Positions 7,142 to 15,972 of a stretch of DNA of 42,833 nucleotides are shown one piece after another. A program made the translations under genes and the position numbers. Every line of letters begins with the position of its first letter. Within the stretch, counting starts at the first letter, position 1. This DNA comes from Actinomycetes bacterium (GTDB taxonomy: Bacteria; Actinomycetota; Actinomycetes; Actinomycetales; Cellulomonadaceae). The notes below the pieces were generated by a model. It searched no databases. It had not been told where the DNA came from and was given only the letters and a program-made list of their open reading frames with translations. The stretch spans positions 1 to 42,833 of the forward strand of contig JAJYSG010000014.1 of assembly GCA_021793675.1 (NCBI GenBank), read 5' to 3'.

Positions 7142-8392
7142 ATGGACGGCGTGCCTCCGGAGCCGCAGGTGCGCGCCCAGGTGGCCGAGTCGTGGTTCCG
7201 CTCGGCCGCCGCCGGCGTTCGTGTGGAGTCCGTTGACGCGCCGATCACCCTGCCGACCGGCGCGCTGCGCGACTACCGCGAGGCCCACCCGCTGGCCCAG
7301 GTGTTCCCCTTGCTCGACGACGTCCTCGGACAGGCCGCGCGGGACTCCGACGCGATCATGGCCGTCGCCGACGCGGCCGGACAGCTGCTGTGGGTCTGCG
7401 GCTCGCCGAGCACCCTGCGCCAGGCGGAGGCCATGGGCTTCGTCGAGGGCAGCAACTGGGACGAGCGGATGGCCGGCACCAACGCTCCGGGCCTTGCCCT
7501 GGCCCTGGACTCCTCGACCCAGGTCATCGGTGCCGAGCACTTCCGTCAAGTGGCGCAACGGTGGAGCTGTGCGGCGACGCCCATCCACGACCCCGTGACC
7601 CAGGCGTTGCTCGGCGTGCTCGACATCACTGGAGGCGCCGACGTCGTCGGCCCGCAGACCAGTGCCCTGGTCCGCGCCGCGGCCCGGCTCGCCGAGTCCG
7701 AGCTTGCGCGCGAGGGACTGACCCGCAGCGCGCAGGACATCGAGTCGTCGCCCGGCCACCTGCGGGTGCACCTGGAATCCCTCGGGAGATCGCACTCGCT
7801 GCTGACGATCGTGGACGAGCGCGGCCGGCCGCACCGGATCAGCCTCAGCCCCCGGCACAGCGAGATCATGCTGCTGCTGGCATCGGCCCCGCACGGGCTG
7901 TCCGGGGACGAGCTCGCGGTGCTGCTGTACCCCGAGGACAGCACCACCTCGACCCTGCGAGCCGAGATGAACCGGCTCCGGCACCTGCTCGGTGACGAGC
8001 TGCTCGCGTCGCGCCCCTACCGGCTGTCGGCCGAGATCTCGGCCGACTGGATGGAGGTCGACGCCCGGCTCGCCCTGGGCGACGATGCGGCTGCGCTGCG
8101 CCGGTACCGCGGACCGCTGCTCCCGGCGTCGGTCGCGCCCGGGGTCGTGCGGCTGCGGGAGAACCTGGACGCGTCGCTCCGGCAGGCCGTGCTCAGCTCC
8201 CGCGAGCCGGACCTGATGTCCACCTGGACGCGTTCGGCGTGGGGCGCGGACGACTACGAGATGTGGCAAACCCAGCTCTGTGCGCTCGGCCCGTCCTCTC
8301 CGCTGCGGCCGCTCGCGGCGGGGCAGCTGGCGCGGCTCGACCGCCAGCTCGGCCTCGCCGCATCGGCCGGGGGTCGTCGCCAACGCGCCTGA
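7142..8392 (+). CDS. GAF-domain transcriptional regulator with SARP-like winged helix
   Basis: 416 residues. The N-terminus (VAESWFRSAAAGV) is like AcoR-type activators. A GAF sensor follows at about 65-180, including EGSNWDERMAGTNAPGLALALDSSTQVIGAEHF. Instead of the sigma-54 AAA domain of AcoR, residues 230-310 (ISLSPRHSEIMLLLASAPHGLSGDELAVLLYP...LRAEMNRLRHLLG) look like the OmpR/SARP winged helix. The C-terminal 100 residues are helical. It lies 81 bp upstream of an aldehyde dehydrogenase and DUF779, in the same direction, and probably activates them in response to an aldehyde or alcohol-derived signal. The start at ATG 7142 has GGGG 7 nt upstream. Confidence 0.8.
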   Translation: MDGVPPEPQVRAQVAESWFRSAAAGVRVESVDAPITLPTGALRDYREAHPLAQVFPLLDDVLGQAARDSDAIMAVADAAGQLLWVCGSPSTLRQAEAMGFVEGSNWDERMAGTNAPGLALALDSSTQVIGAEHFRQVAQRWSCAATPIHDPVTQALLGVLDITGGADVVGPQTSALVRAAARLAESELAREGLTRSAQDIESSPGHLRVHLESLGRSHSLLTIVDERGRPHRISLSPRHSEIMLLLASAPHGLSGDELAVLLYPEDSTTSTLRAEMNRLRHLLGDELLASRPYRLSAEISADWMEVDARLALGDDAAALRRYRGPLLPASVAPGVVRLRENLDASLRQAVLSSREPDLMSTWTRSAWGADDYEMWQTQLCALGPSSPLRPLAAGQLARLDRQLGLAASAGGRRQRA

Positions 8393-8400
8393 CCTGGTGC

Positions 8401-8413
8401 GCAACGTCGTTGC
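8401..8413. promoter_or_regulatory. Palindrome upstream of the aldehyde dehydrogenase gene
   Basis: GCAACG T CGTTGC is a perfect 6-bp inverted repeat, 61 bp before the ATG of the dehydrogenase. It is a candidate site for the GAF regulator encoded immediately upstream. Confidence 0.5.
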
Positions 8414-8473
8414 AACAAAGGCGGACCTAACCTCGAGCCCGCAAGCGACAACGACGTCCTAGGGAGCACCACC

Positions 8474-9994
8474 ATGAAGTACGTCCCTCCGGGCCAGCCC
8501 GGCAGCATCGTCTCCGTCGAACCCCGCTACGAGAACTTCATCGGCGGCAAGTGGATCGCCCCCACCCACGGCAAGTACCGGGTCGACCTCACCCCCGCGA
8601 CCGCCCGTCCGATCACCGAGGTGGCCGACTCCACCCCCGAGGACGTCGAGCTCGCCCTGGACGCCGCGCACGCCGCCAAGGACTCGTGGGGCGAGACCAC
8701 CGGTGCTCAGCGCGCCGCGGTGCTCAACGCGATCGCCGACCTCGTCGAGGCGAGCAAGGAGATGCTCGCCGTCGCCGAGAGCTGGGAGAACGGCAAGCCC
8801 GTGCGGGAGACGCTCAACGCGGACATCCCGCTGGTCATCGACCACTTCCGCTACTTCGCCGCGGCGGCGCGTGCGGAGGAGGGCACCACGACCGAGATCG
8901 ACAAGGACACCGTCGCGTACCACTTCCGCGAGCCGCTGGGCGTCGTCGGCCAGATCATCCCGTTCAACTTCCCGCTGCTGATGGCGGCCTGGAAGCTCGC
9001 GCCCGCGCTCGCGGCCGGCAACTGCGTCGTCCTCAAGCCCGCCTCGCCGACCCCGTGGTCGATCCTCAAGCTGATGGAGGTCATCTCCGACGCCGTCCCG
9101 GCCGGCGTCATCAACGTCGTCACCGGGCCCGGCGCCGAGATCGGCAAGGCGCTGGCGACCAACCCGCGGATCGCCAAGATCGCGTTCACCGGCGAGACGG
9201 TCACCGGCCGGCTGATCATGCAGTACGCGGCCCAGAGCCTGATCCCGTCCACCACGGAGCTGGGCGGCAAGTCGCCCAACATCTTCTTCGCGGACGTCAT
9301 GGACCACGACGACGACTTCCTCGACAAGGCGGTCGAGGGCCTCGTGCTCTACGCCTTCAACAAGGGCGAGGTGTGCACCTGCCCGTCGCGGGCCCTGATC
9401 CACGAGAGCATCTACGACGCGTTCATGGCACGCTGCCTCGCGCGGATCGCCGCGATCAAGCAGGGCGACCCGCTGGACACCGAGACGATGATCGGCCCGC
9501 AGGTCTCCAAGCAGCAGATCGAGAAGATCGCCTCGTACGTCGAGATCGGCCGCGGCGAGGGGTGCGAGGTGCTCATCGGCGGCCACCGGGCCACCGTGGA
9601 CGACGAGCACGCCGACGGCTACTACTTCGAGCCGACGGTCCTCAAGGGCGACAACAAGATGCGGGTGTTCCAGGAGGAGATCTTCGGCCCCGTGCTCGCG
9701 GTCACCACGTTCAAGACCGACGAGGAGGCGCTGGAGATCGCCAACGACACCCTGTACGGGCTGGGCGCCGGCGTCTGGACGCGGGACGGCAACCGCGCCT
9801 ACACGATGGGCCGGAAGATCAAGGCCGGCCGCGTCTGGACCAACTGCTACCACGCCTACCCGGCCGGAGCCGCGTTCGGTGGCTACAAGATCTCCGGCGT
9901 CGGCCGCGAGAACCACCGGATGATGCTCGACCACTACAGCCAGACGAAGAACCTCCTCGTCAGCTACTCCGACCAGCCGCTCGGCTTCTTCTAG
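8474..9994 (+). CDS. Aldehyde dehydrogenase (acetaldehyde dehydrogenase, ExaC/AcoD type)
   Basis: 506 residues, full length for NAD-dependent ALDH. Visible motifs are IPFNFP with Asn165, [11 protein letters not shown] with the general base Glu262, and the nucleophile Cys301 in [13 protein letters not shown], a form typical of bacterial acetaldehyde/chloroacetaldehyde dehydrogenases. EIFGPVLAV and the C-terminal [13 protein letters not shown] complete the fold. Reaction: aldehyde + NAD+ to carboxylate + NADH in the cytoplasm. AGGGAGCACCACC precedes the ATG. The DUF779 gene follows after 3 bp, an arrangement known for this ALDH type, and the GAF regulator is upstream. Together they suggest alcohol or aldehyde oxidation. 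No alcohol dehydrogenase is adjacent. Confidence 0.93.
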   Translation: MKYVPPGQPGSIVSVEPRYENFIGGKWIAPTHGKYRVDLTPATARPITEVADSTPEDVELALDAAHAAKDSWGETTGAQRAAVLNAIADLVEASKEMLAVAESWENGKPVRETLNADIPLVIDHFRYFAAAARAEEGTTTEIDKDTVAYHFREPLGVVGQIIPFNFPLLMAAWKLAPALAAGNCVVLKPASPTPWSILKLMEVISDAVPAGVINVVTGPGAEIGKALATNPRIAKIAFTGETVTGRLIMQYAAQSLIPSTTELGGKSPNIFFADVMDHDDDFLDKAVEGLVLYAFNKGEVCTCPSRALIHESIYDAFMARCLARIAAIKQGDPLDTETMIGPQVSKQQIEKIASYVEIGRGEGCEVLIGGHRATVDDEHADGYYFEPTVLKGDNKMRVFQEEIFGPVLAVTTFKTDEEALEIANDTLYGLGAGVWTRDGNRAYTMGRKIKAGRVWTNCYHAYPAGAAFGGYKISGVGRENHRMMLDHYSQTKNLLVSYSDQPLGFF

Positions 9995-9997
9995 GCC

Positions 9998-10348
9998 ATG
10001 CCCGAGTCGGCCGCGTCACGCATCACGGCCACCCCGGCGGCGCGCGAGGCGATCGCTCGCCTCCGCGCCGCCCGCGGGGAGCCGGTGATGTTCGTCCAGT
10101 CCGGGGGCTGCTGCGCCGGCAGCGTCCCCATGTGCTTCCCGTTGGGGGAGCTCATCGTCGGCAGCCTCGACGTGCTGCTCGGCGAGGTCGACGGCTGCCC
10201 GTTCTACATCGACAGGCGGCTGGACGAGGCCTGGCACCAGGACGTCTTCGTGCTCGACGTCGCGGAGGGCGAGCCGGAGGACTTCTCGCTGGGAGCCGGG
10301 CCCGACCTGCACTTCGTCACGGTGTCCGACGCCTGCCGGATGCCGTAG
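9998..10348 (+). CDS. DUF779 family protein
   Basis: 116 residues. MFVQSGGCCAGSVPMCFPLGE carries the family signature (SGGCCdGSxPmC) with three cysteines that could bind metal or sit near an active thiol. The C-terminal part FSLGAGPDLHFVTVSDAC matches the family's closing GxexxFxxxs block. DUF779 genes regularly follow acetaldehyde-type ALDH genes. Here only 3 bp separate the two, so they are co-translated. The biochemical role is not established; a helper of the dehydrogenase or a metal/thiol chaperone is inference. Confidence 0.85.
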   Translation: MPESAASRITATPAAREAIARLRAARGEPVMFVQSGGCCAGSVPMCFPLGELIVGSLDVLLGEVDGCPFYIDRRLDEAWHQDVFVLDVAEGEPEDFSLGAGPDLHFVTVSDACRMP

Positions 10349-10387
10349 CGGTCCCGGCCCTCGGACCCCGGTCGCTCGCCTGCGACG

Positions 10388-11680
10388 TCAGGCCAGCGAC
10401 CGGATCCGCACCACCAGCACCGACCCGAGCACGCTGACGACGGCCGCCAGGATGTACAGCCCGCGGTACCCGAGGCCGACGGCCAGCACGCCCGCCGCGA
10501 AGGCCGGCGCGAGCACCTGCGGCATCGCGTTGGCGATGTTGATGACGCCGAGGTCCTTGCCGCGGTCGCGCGCCGCGGGCAGCACCTGGGTGATCATCGC
10601 GAAGTCGACCGCCTGGTAGGCGCCGAACCCGATGCCGAGGACCACGGCGGCCGCGTAGGCGGCGGCCGTGGTCGGGACCAGCGCGAACAGCAGCAGCGCC
10701 GCGGCGGTGATCATCCCGGACCAGATGACGAACACCTTGCGCCGGCCCACCCGGTCGGACCACCGGCCGCCGACGATCGCGGTGACCACCGTGACCGCGC
10801 CGTACACGGCGGTGAGCCGGAACACGCCGGTCGCGGCCTCGTCCTCGGACAGGCCGACCGCGTCCGTCAGGTAGTACAGGAGGTAGAGGATGAGGAACGC
10901 GTTACCGAGGTTCATGAGGAACCGCGTGATCCAGGCCCACCCGTAGTCCGGGTAGCGCCGCGGCGAGACCCAGAAGCCGCGCCAGAACCGGCCCCAGTCG
11001 AACGGTGGGCGCAGCTCGACAGGCAGGGCGATGTCGTGCGAGCGCAGCGAGTACGGCACCGTAGTCACGACGAGGACCGCGGCGATCGTGAGGTAGCCGA
11101 CGGCGATGCTGCCCGTCGCCGCGGCGATCCCGGAGCCGACGACGACCCCGGCGGTCTGCGCGATCGAGACCACGCCCCCGACCGTGGCGCGCTCCCGCGT
11201 CGGGACCTGGTCGGGGACCGAGGCGGTGATCGCGGCCAGCATCGCGTTGAGCGCGGCCTGCGCGAGTGCCCAGCCGACCACCATCAGCCAGATGCTGTGC
11301 GCCACCGAGAGCACGAGCATCGCGACTGCGCCGCCGGCCGCGCCGCCGACGACCCAGGGCAGCCGGCGGCCGACGCGCAGCGTCGTGCGGTCGGAGAACG
11401 CGCCCCAGATGGGGTTCGACGCCATCGAGACGGCTGCGCCGATGCCCGTGACCAGCGACAGCACCGCCGCTTTGTGGTCCGGCGAGATCGCCGCCGCCTG
11501 TTCGGCGAGCAGCACCTGGATCGGGCCGAAGAAGCCCGACCACAGGCCGATGCTGGCGAGGACGACCCACGCCACCCAGAGCTTCGACGTCCGCTCCGTG
11601 GGCTCCGCGAGGGCGCGGTGGAGCGGGGCGCCGGGCGGGGTGACCGGCGGGATGATCGGCGGAACGAGCGGCGTGGTCAC
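10388..11680 (-). CDS. MFS transporter, probably sugar/glycoside uptake (GPH-like)
   Basis: 430 residues from GTG 11680, overlapping the stop of the beta-glucosidase gene by GTGA. The N-terminus is a short Pro-rich cytoplasmic stretch. It then has 12 hydrophobic segments with NPIWGAFSDRTTLRVGRRLPWV (loop 2-3) and GGRWSDRVGRRKVFV (loop 8-9). The GRRLPW motif and the overall layout resemble sugar:cation symporters and related MFS proteins. Coupling to a GH1 enzyme points to uptake of a beta-glucoside such as cellobiose, or efflux of the product. The frame is open far upstream, but the coupled GTG is the sensible start. Confidence 0.85.
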   Translation of the reverse strand: MTTPLVPPIIPPVTPPGAPLHRALAEPTERTSKLWVAWVVLASIGLWSGFFGPIQVLLAEQAAAISPDHKAAVLSLVTGIGAAVSMASNPIWGAFSDRTTLRVGRRLPWVVGGAAGGAVAMLVLSVAHSIWLMVVGWALAQAALNAMLAAITASVPDQVPTRERATVGGVVSIAQTAGVVVGSGIAAATGSIAVGYLTIAAVLVVTTVPYSLRSHDIALPVELRPPFDWGRFWRGFWVSPRRYPDYGWAWITRFLMNLGNAFLILYLLYYLTDAVGLSEDEAATGVFRLTAVYGAVTVVTAIVGGRWSDRVGRRKVFVIWSGMITAAALLLFALVPTTAAAYAAAVVLGIGFGAYQAVDFAMITQVLPAARDRGKDLGVINIANAMPQVLAPAFAAGVLAVGLGYRGLYILAAVVSVLGSVLVVRIRSLA

Positions 11681-13029
11681 GGCCGGACCGCGTGGTGCTG
11701 GCGGACGAGGTCCGCGTACCAGTCGAACGACCGCTTCGGCGTGCGGACCAGCGTGTCGAAGTCCACGTGGACGAGCCCGAACCGCTGCGTGTAGCCGTGG
11801 GCCCACTCGAAGTTGTCCATGAGCGACCAGCAGTAGTACCCGCGCACGTCGACGCCACGGGCCACCGCGTCCGCGACGGCCCGCACGTGGGCGTCGAGGT
11901 AGTCGATGCGCGCCTGGTCGTCGACCACGCCGTGCTCGTCGGGCCCGTCGTTGAACGAGCAACCACCCTCGGTGATGACGATCGGCGGCATCCCCGGGTA
12001 CCGCTCGCGGAAGTCCACGAGCAGGTCGGTGAGGCCCGACGGGACGATCGGCCAGCCGAAGCCCGTCGTCGGGAAGCCGGTGAGGTCGGCGTACTCGAAC
12101 GGGATCGGCGAACCGGCGGGGGCGGCCCGCACGCCCATCGGGTTGTAGTAGTTGAGGCCGTAGAAGTCGAGCGGCTGCGAGATCAGCGCGAGGTCGTCGG
12201 CGACCGGGCCCGGCATGGCGTCGAGGAAGGCGTCGGGGTAGCGCCCCAGCAGGATCGGGTCGGCGAAGAGCCGGTTCCACAGCAGGTCGAGGTAGCCCGC
12301 GGCGGTGGTGTCCGCCTCGTCGTCGGCCAGCGGCCAGACCGGCATGTGGTTGGTCGCGGTGCCGACCTGGCCGGAGGCGTGGGCGCGCAGGGCCTGGACC
12401 GCCAGGCCGTGGCCGAGGAGCAGGTGGTGCGCGGCCGGGAGCGCGCCGAACAGCAGGCCGCGCGCCGGGGCGAGCTCCGTCAGCGCGTAGCCGCTCATCG
12501 TCACGACGTTCGGCTCGTTGACCGGGCACCAGTGGGCGACGCGGTCGCCGAGCCGCTCGGCGACCACGCCGGCGTAGTCGCCGAACCGCAGCGCGGTGTC
12601 GCGGTTGAGCCAGCCGCCGGCATCCTCCAGCGCCTGCAGCAGGTCCCAGTGGTAGAGCGTCGCCATCGGCTGCACCCCGGCCCCGAGGAGGGCGTCGACG
12701 AGCCGGTCGTAGAACGCCAGCCCGGCCTCGTTGACGGCGCCGGACCCGGTCGGCTGGATCCGTGGCCACGCGATGGAGAACCGGTAGCCGTCCGCACCCA
12801 GCCGACGCAGCAGCTCCACGTCCTCGCGCCACCGGTGGTAGTGGTCGCACGCGACGTCGCCGGTGCTGCCGTCGACGATCCGGCCGGGCTGCGCGGTGAA
12901 CGTGTCCCAGATGCTCCGGCCCTTGCCGTCCTCGACCGCGGCGCCCTCGATCTGGTAGGACGCGGTGCTCGTGCCGAAGCGGAAGTCCGGCGGGAGGCCG
13001 GCGGCTGCGGACGAAGGTGCGCTGGTCAC
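11677..13029 (-). CDS. GH1 beta-glucosidase
   Basis: 450 residues from GTG 13029, preceded by GGAG at 8 nt. GTG 13047 would add six residues. N-terminal FRFGTSTASYQIEGA is the GH1 substrate-site signature. The acid/base is Glu172 in CPVNEPN and the nucleophile is Glu354 in VITEGG (usually TENG; Gly replaces Asn). HWD at 127-129 and WSLMDNFEWAHGY near the C-terminus are also conserved. There is no signal peptide, so it acts in the cytoplasm, hydrolysing imported cello-oligosaccharides or aryl beta-glucosides. Its gene is coupled to the MFS gene. A strong inverted repeat 22 bp before the start is the likely control site. Confidence 0.94.
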   Translation of the reverse strand: MTSAPSSAAAGLPPDFRFGTSTASYQIEGAAVEDGKGRSIWDTFTAQPGRIVDGSTGDVACDHYHRWREDVELLRRLGADGYRFSIAWPRIQPTGSGAVNEAGLAFYDRLVDALLGAGVQPMATLYHWDLLQALEDAGGWLNRDTALRFGDYAGVVAERLGDRVAHWCPVNEPNVVTMSGYALTELAPARGLLFGALPAAHHLLLGHGLAVQALRAHASGQVGTATNHMPVWPLADDEADTTAAGYLDLLWNRLFADPILLGRYPDAFLDAMPGPVADDLALISQPLDFYGLNYYNPMGVRAAPAGSPIPFEYADLTGFPTTGFGWPIVPSGLTDLLVDFRERYPGMPPIVITEGGCSFNDGPDEHGVVDDQARIDYLDAHVRAVADAVARGVDVRGYYCWSLMDNFEWAHGYTQRFGLVHVDFDTLVRTPKRSFDWYADLVRQHHAVRP

Positions 13030-13050
13030 GGGCTCAGCTCCTGTCACTCG

Positions 13051-13074
13051 TCGACCGTCACCGTTGACGGTCGA
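13051..13074. promoter_or_regulatory. Perfect 10-bp inverted repeat upstream of the beta-glucosidase operon
   Basis: TCGACCGTCA (13051-13060) and TGACGGTCGA (13065-13074) are exact complements around CCGT. The site lies 22 bp before the GTG. It could be an operator (no LacI gene is nearby) or, if transcribed, a 5' leader hairpin. It does not resemble the usual TGGGAGCGCTCCCA cellobiose-repressor site. Confidence 0.6.
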
Positions 13075-13174
13075 GGCGAGCGTAGGGCGACGGCACCCGG
13101 CGGACCAGTGCCGCCGCGGTGACGGCCCGGAGGGGACGAGCGTGCCGTCCGGGAGGACGTGCCGGGCGCCGACC

Positions 13175-14128
13175 TCACACGGGAGGGCGCGCCGGGCGCC
13201 CCCCGGACCGGGGCGGTCGGCCGTTCCACCCCGGCTCGGCGCCCGACCCCACCGAACGGCGCCGGCGGGACTCCACCGCCACCATCACCAGGACGCCGAC
13301 CGCGAACAGCAGGCTCATCACGCCGTCGCCATACCCGAGACCGCCGACGCCGGACGGCTTGCCCGTCCAGTCCGCCACCGACGCGCCGAGCGGGCGGGTC
13401 AGCACGTAGGCGATCCAGAAGCTCGCCACCGGGCCCCAGTGCCACCACCGGTAGCCGGCGGCAGGCACGCAGATCGCGATCGCGAAGGCGGCGACCGAGC
13501 CGGCGTAGCCCAGGTGCCACGTGATCGCCGACAGGTCGCCGACCGCGGTGCCGGTCGCGAACGTCGCACTGACGGCTGCCCAGTAGAACAGCTCGCGGCG
13601 CCACGTCGTCACGCCGTGCATCGCGAGCGTGCCCTCCACCCGCCACCAGGTCCAGAAGACCGCTGCCAGGAGCAACGCGTAGCCGATGCTGGAGTACAGG
13701 TAGGGCACCTTGAGCACGACGTGCACCACGTCGGCCGCCATGGTGCCGAAGACACCGACCATCACCACGGCGAACCAGTACGCCCAGGGGCGGTACCGGC
13801 CCTGGCGCAGCTGCACGGCCAGTGCGACGACGAACACGACGAAGGCACCGAGCACGGCAAGCACCGGGTCGACGGCCTGCACCAGGTAGTCGGACGTCGA
13901 CTCGCCGAGCGCGGTCGACAGACCCTTGATCACCCAGAAGGTCGCGGTGATCTCCGCGACGCGGACCGCGGTCGATGACGTGGCGGGCAGCAGGCGCAGG
14001 CTCGACGGCACCCGCGCATGGTCCGCCCACAGCCTGGGCAGATCCTGTGAGGCCTGCGTCGAGGTGGCGCACGTCCGCCGCCCGGCGCGGGAGGCGTCGG
14101 GGCGTCGTGCCGGAAAGAGGGTGTGCAT
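13175..14128 (-). CDS. COG4705-type integral membrane protein
   Basis: 317 residues with about eight hydrophobic segments. The segment RVAEITATFWVIKGLSTALGESTSDYL matches the repeated motif of COG4705 membrane proteins (kvpEvTxxFWvIKilxTtlGEt.sDfl). A related half is seen in GTAVGDLSAITWHLGYAGSVAAFAIAI and GASVADWTGKP. Family function is unknown. The N-terminal 50 residues are polar and the C-terminus is basic. A TAGGTT -10 candidate (14146-14141) lies 12 nt before the ATG, giving a very short leader. It is divergent from the ABC exporter operon, 110 bp between starts. Confidence 0.75.
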   Translation of the reverse strand: MHTLFPARRPDASRAGRRTCATSTQASQDLPRLWADHARVPSSLRLLPATSSTAVRVAEITATFWVIKGLSTALGESTSDYLVQAVDPVLAVLGAFVVFVVALAVQLRQGRYRPWAYWFAVVMVGVFGTMAADVVHVVLKVPYLYSSIGYALLLAAVFWTWWRVEGTLAMHGVTTWRRELFYWAAVSATFATGTAVGDLSAITWHLGYAGSVAAFAIAICVPAAGYRWWHWGPVASFWIAYVLTRPLGASVADWTGKPSGVGGLGYGDGVMSLLFAVGVLVMVAVESRRRRSVGSGAEPGWNGRPPRSGGRPARPPV

Positions 14129-14238
14129 TGTCGGTGGGGGAACCTAGCCTGGCAGCGACTCGTTCAAGCCCCGGCCTGTGAGCCGGCTGTGCCGCTCGAC
14201 CACAACCTCACACCAGCCCACTTCCGGGGGAGACCTGC

Positions 14239-15972
14239 GTGCTGCGACGACTGCTCTGGCGCTACCTGCGCCCCTACCGATGGCTGCTGGTCGGGGTGCT
14301 GGTGTTCCAGTTCGCCTCCGCCATGGCGATGCTCTACCTGCCCAGCCTGAACGCGGACATCATCGACAAGGGCGTGTCCCGCGGCGACACCGGCTACATC
14401 TGGCGCACCGGCGGCTTCATGCTGGCGGTCTCGCTCGGCCAGATCGTCGCCGCGATCGTCGCCACCTACCTGGCCGCCCGGGCGGCGATGCAGGCCGGGC
14501 GGGACATCCGCGACGAGGTCTACGACCGTGTCAGCGGGTTCTCCGAGCGGGAGATCTCCCAGTTCGGGGCCGGTTCCCTCATCACGCGGAACACCAACGA
14601 CGTCCAGCAGGTGCAGATGCTGGCGATGATGGGCTCGACGATGCTGGTCAGCGCGCCGCTGCTGGCCATCGGCGGCATCATCATGGCGCTGCGCCAGGAC
14701 GTCGGGCTGTCGTGGATCATCGGGGTGTCGGTCCCGGCGCTGCTCGTCATCGCCGGCCTGGTGATCGGCCGGATGGTGCCGCTGTTCCGGTCCTACCAGG
14801 TCAAGCTCGACGCGGTGAACCGCGTGATGCGCGAGCAGCTGACCGGCGTGCGAGTGGTCCGCGCGTTCGTCCGCGAGGTGATCGAGGCCGAGCGGTTCCG
14901 GGTCGCGAACACCGACATCATGGTCGTCGGGCGCAAGGTCGGCTCGCTCTTCGTCGCCCTGTTCCCCCTGGTCATGCTGGTGCTCAACGTCACGATCATC
15001 GGCGTGATCTGGTTCGGCGCCATCGAGGTCGACGCCGGCGCGGTGCAGATCGGCACCCTGCTGGCCTTCATGCAGTACGTCGGCCAGATCCTCATGGGCG
15101 TCCTCATGGCGTCGTTCATGACCGTGATGATCCCGAGGGCCGCCGTCTCCGCCGAGCGGATCTCCGAGGTGCTGGCGAGCCGGTCGACCCTCGTCGAGGC
15201 CACCCATCCGGTGGCCGAGCAGCCGCGTCCGGGAGAGATCGTCTTCGACGACGTGACGTTCTCCTACCCCGAGGCGGAGCACCCGGTGCTGGCGGGCATC
15301 AGCTTCACGGTCGAGCCCGGGCAGACGATCGCGCTCATCGGCTCCACCGGTGCGGGCAAGACGACCCTGGTCTCACTCATCCCCCGCCTCGTCGACACCA
15401 CCGGCGGGACCGTCCGCGTCGGCGGCGTCGACGTGCGCGACCTGGACATGGAGCGGCTGTGGTCCGGCATCGGACTGGTGCCGCAACGTCCGTTCCTGTT
15501 CGCCGGCACGGTCGCGTCGAACCTGCGGCTCGGCCGGGAGGACGCCGACGACGGCGAGCTGTGGGAGGCGCTGGCGATCGCCCAGGCAAGCGACTTCGTC
15601 TCCCAGATGGAGGGCGGCCTCGACGCCCGCATCGCCCAGGGCGGCACCAACGTCTCCGGTGGGCAGCGGCAGCGCCTGGCGATCGCGCGCGCGGTGCTGC
15701 GCCGCCCGGCCGTGCTGATCTTCGACGACTCGTTCTCCGCGCTCGACCTCGTCACCGACGCCCGGCTGCGGCAGGCGCTGTGGCGTGAGCTGCCCGAGGT
15801 CACCAAGGTGGTCGTCGCCCAACGCGTCTCGACCGTCACGGACGCGGACGTCATCCTCGTCCTCGAGGACGGCCGCATCGCCGGCCTCGGCACGCACGCC
15901 GAGCTGCTGGCGACCAACGAGACCTACCGCGAGATCGCGGAGTCCCAGCTCGCCGTGGAGGCCGGCTCATGA
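14239..15972 (+). CDS. ABC exporter half-transporter with degenerate ATP site
   Basis: 577 residues: six-helix membrane domain (about 1-310) then an ATPase domain. Walker A is GSTGAGKTT at 368-376, signature VSGGQ at 472-476 and Walker B VLIFDD at 492-497. The catalytic Glu after Walker B is Asp497 and the switch His is Gln528 (VVVAQRVST). Those two changes mark the non-catalytic half of a heterodimeric exporter. GTG 14239 has GGGGGAG upstream. The partner gene overlaps by ATGA. Together they form one exporter in the cell membrane. The cargo (drug, peptide or lipid) cannot be told from sequence. An antisense frame covering both genes was dismissed. Confidence 0.92.
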   Translation: MLRRLLWRYLRPYRWLLVGVLVFQFASAMAMLYLPSLNADIIDKGVSRGDTGYIWRTGGFMLAVSLGQIVAAIVATYLAARAAMQAGRDIRDEVYDRVSGFSEREISQFGAGSLITRNTNDVQQVQMLAMMGSTMLVSAPLLAIGGIIMALRQDVGLSWIIGVSVPALLVIAGLVIGRMVPLFRSYQVKLDAVNRVMREQLTGVRVVRAFVREVIEAERFRVANTDIMVVGRKVGSLFVALFPLVMLVLNVTIIGVIWFGAIEVDAGAVQIGTLLAFMQYVGQILMGVLMASFMTVMIPRAAVSAERISEVLASRSTLVEATHPVAEQPRPGEIVFDDVTFSYPEAEHPVLAGISFTVEPGQTIALIGSTGAGKTTLVSLIPRLVDTTGGTVRVGGVDVRDLDMERLWSGIGLVPQRPFLFAGTVASNLRLGREDADDGELWEALAIAQASDFVSQMEGGLDARIAQGGTNVSGGQRQRLAIARAVLRRPAVLIFDDSFSALDLVTDARLRQALWRELPEVTKVVVAQRVSTVTDADVILVLEDGRIAGLGTHAELLATNETYREIAESQLAVEAGS

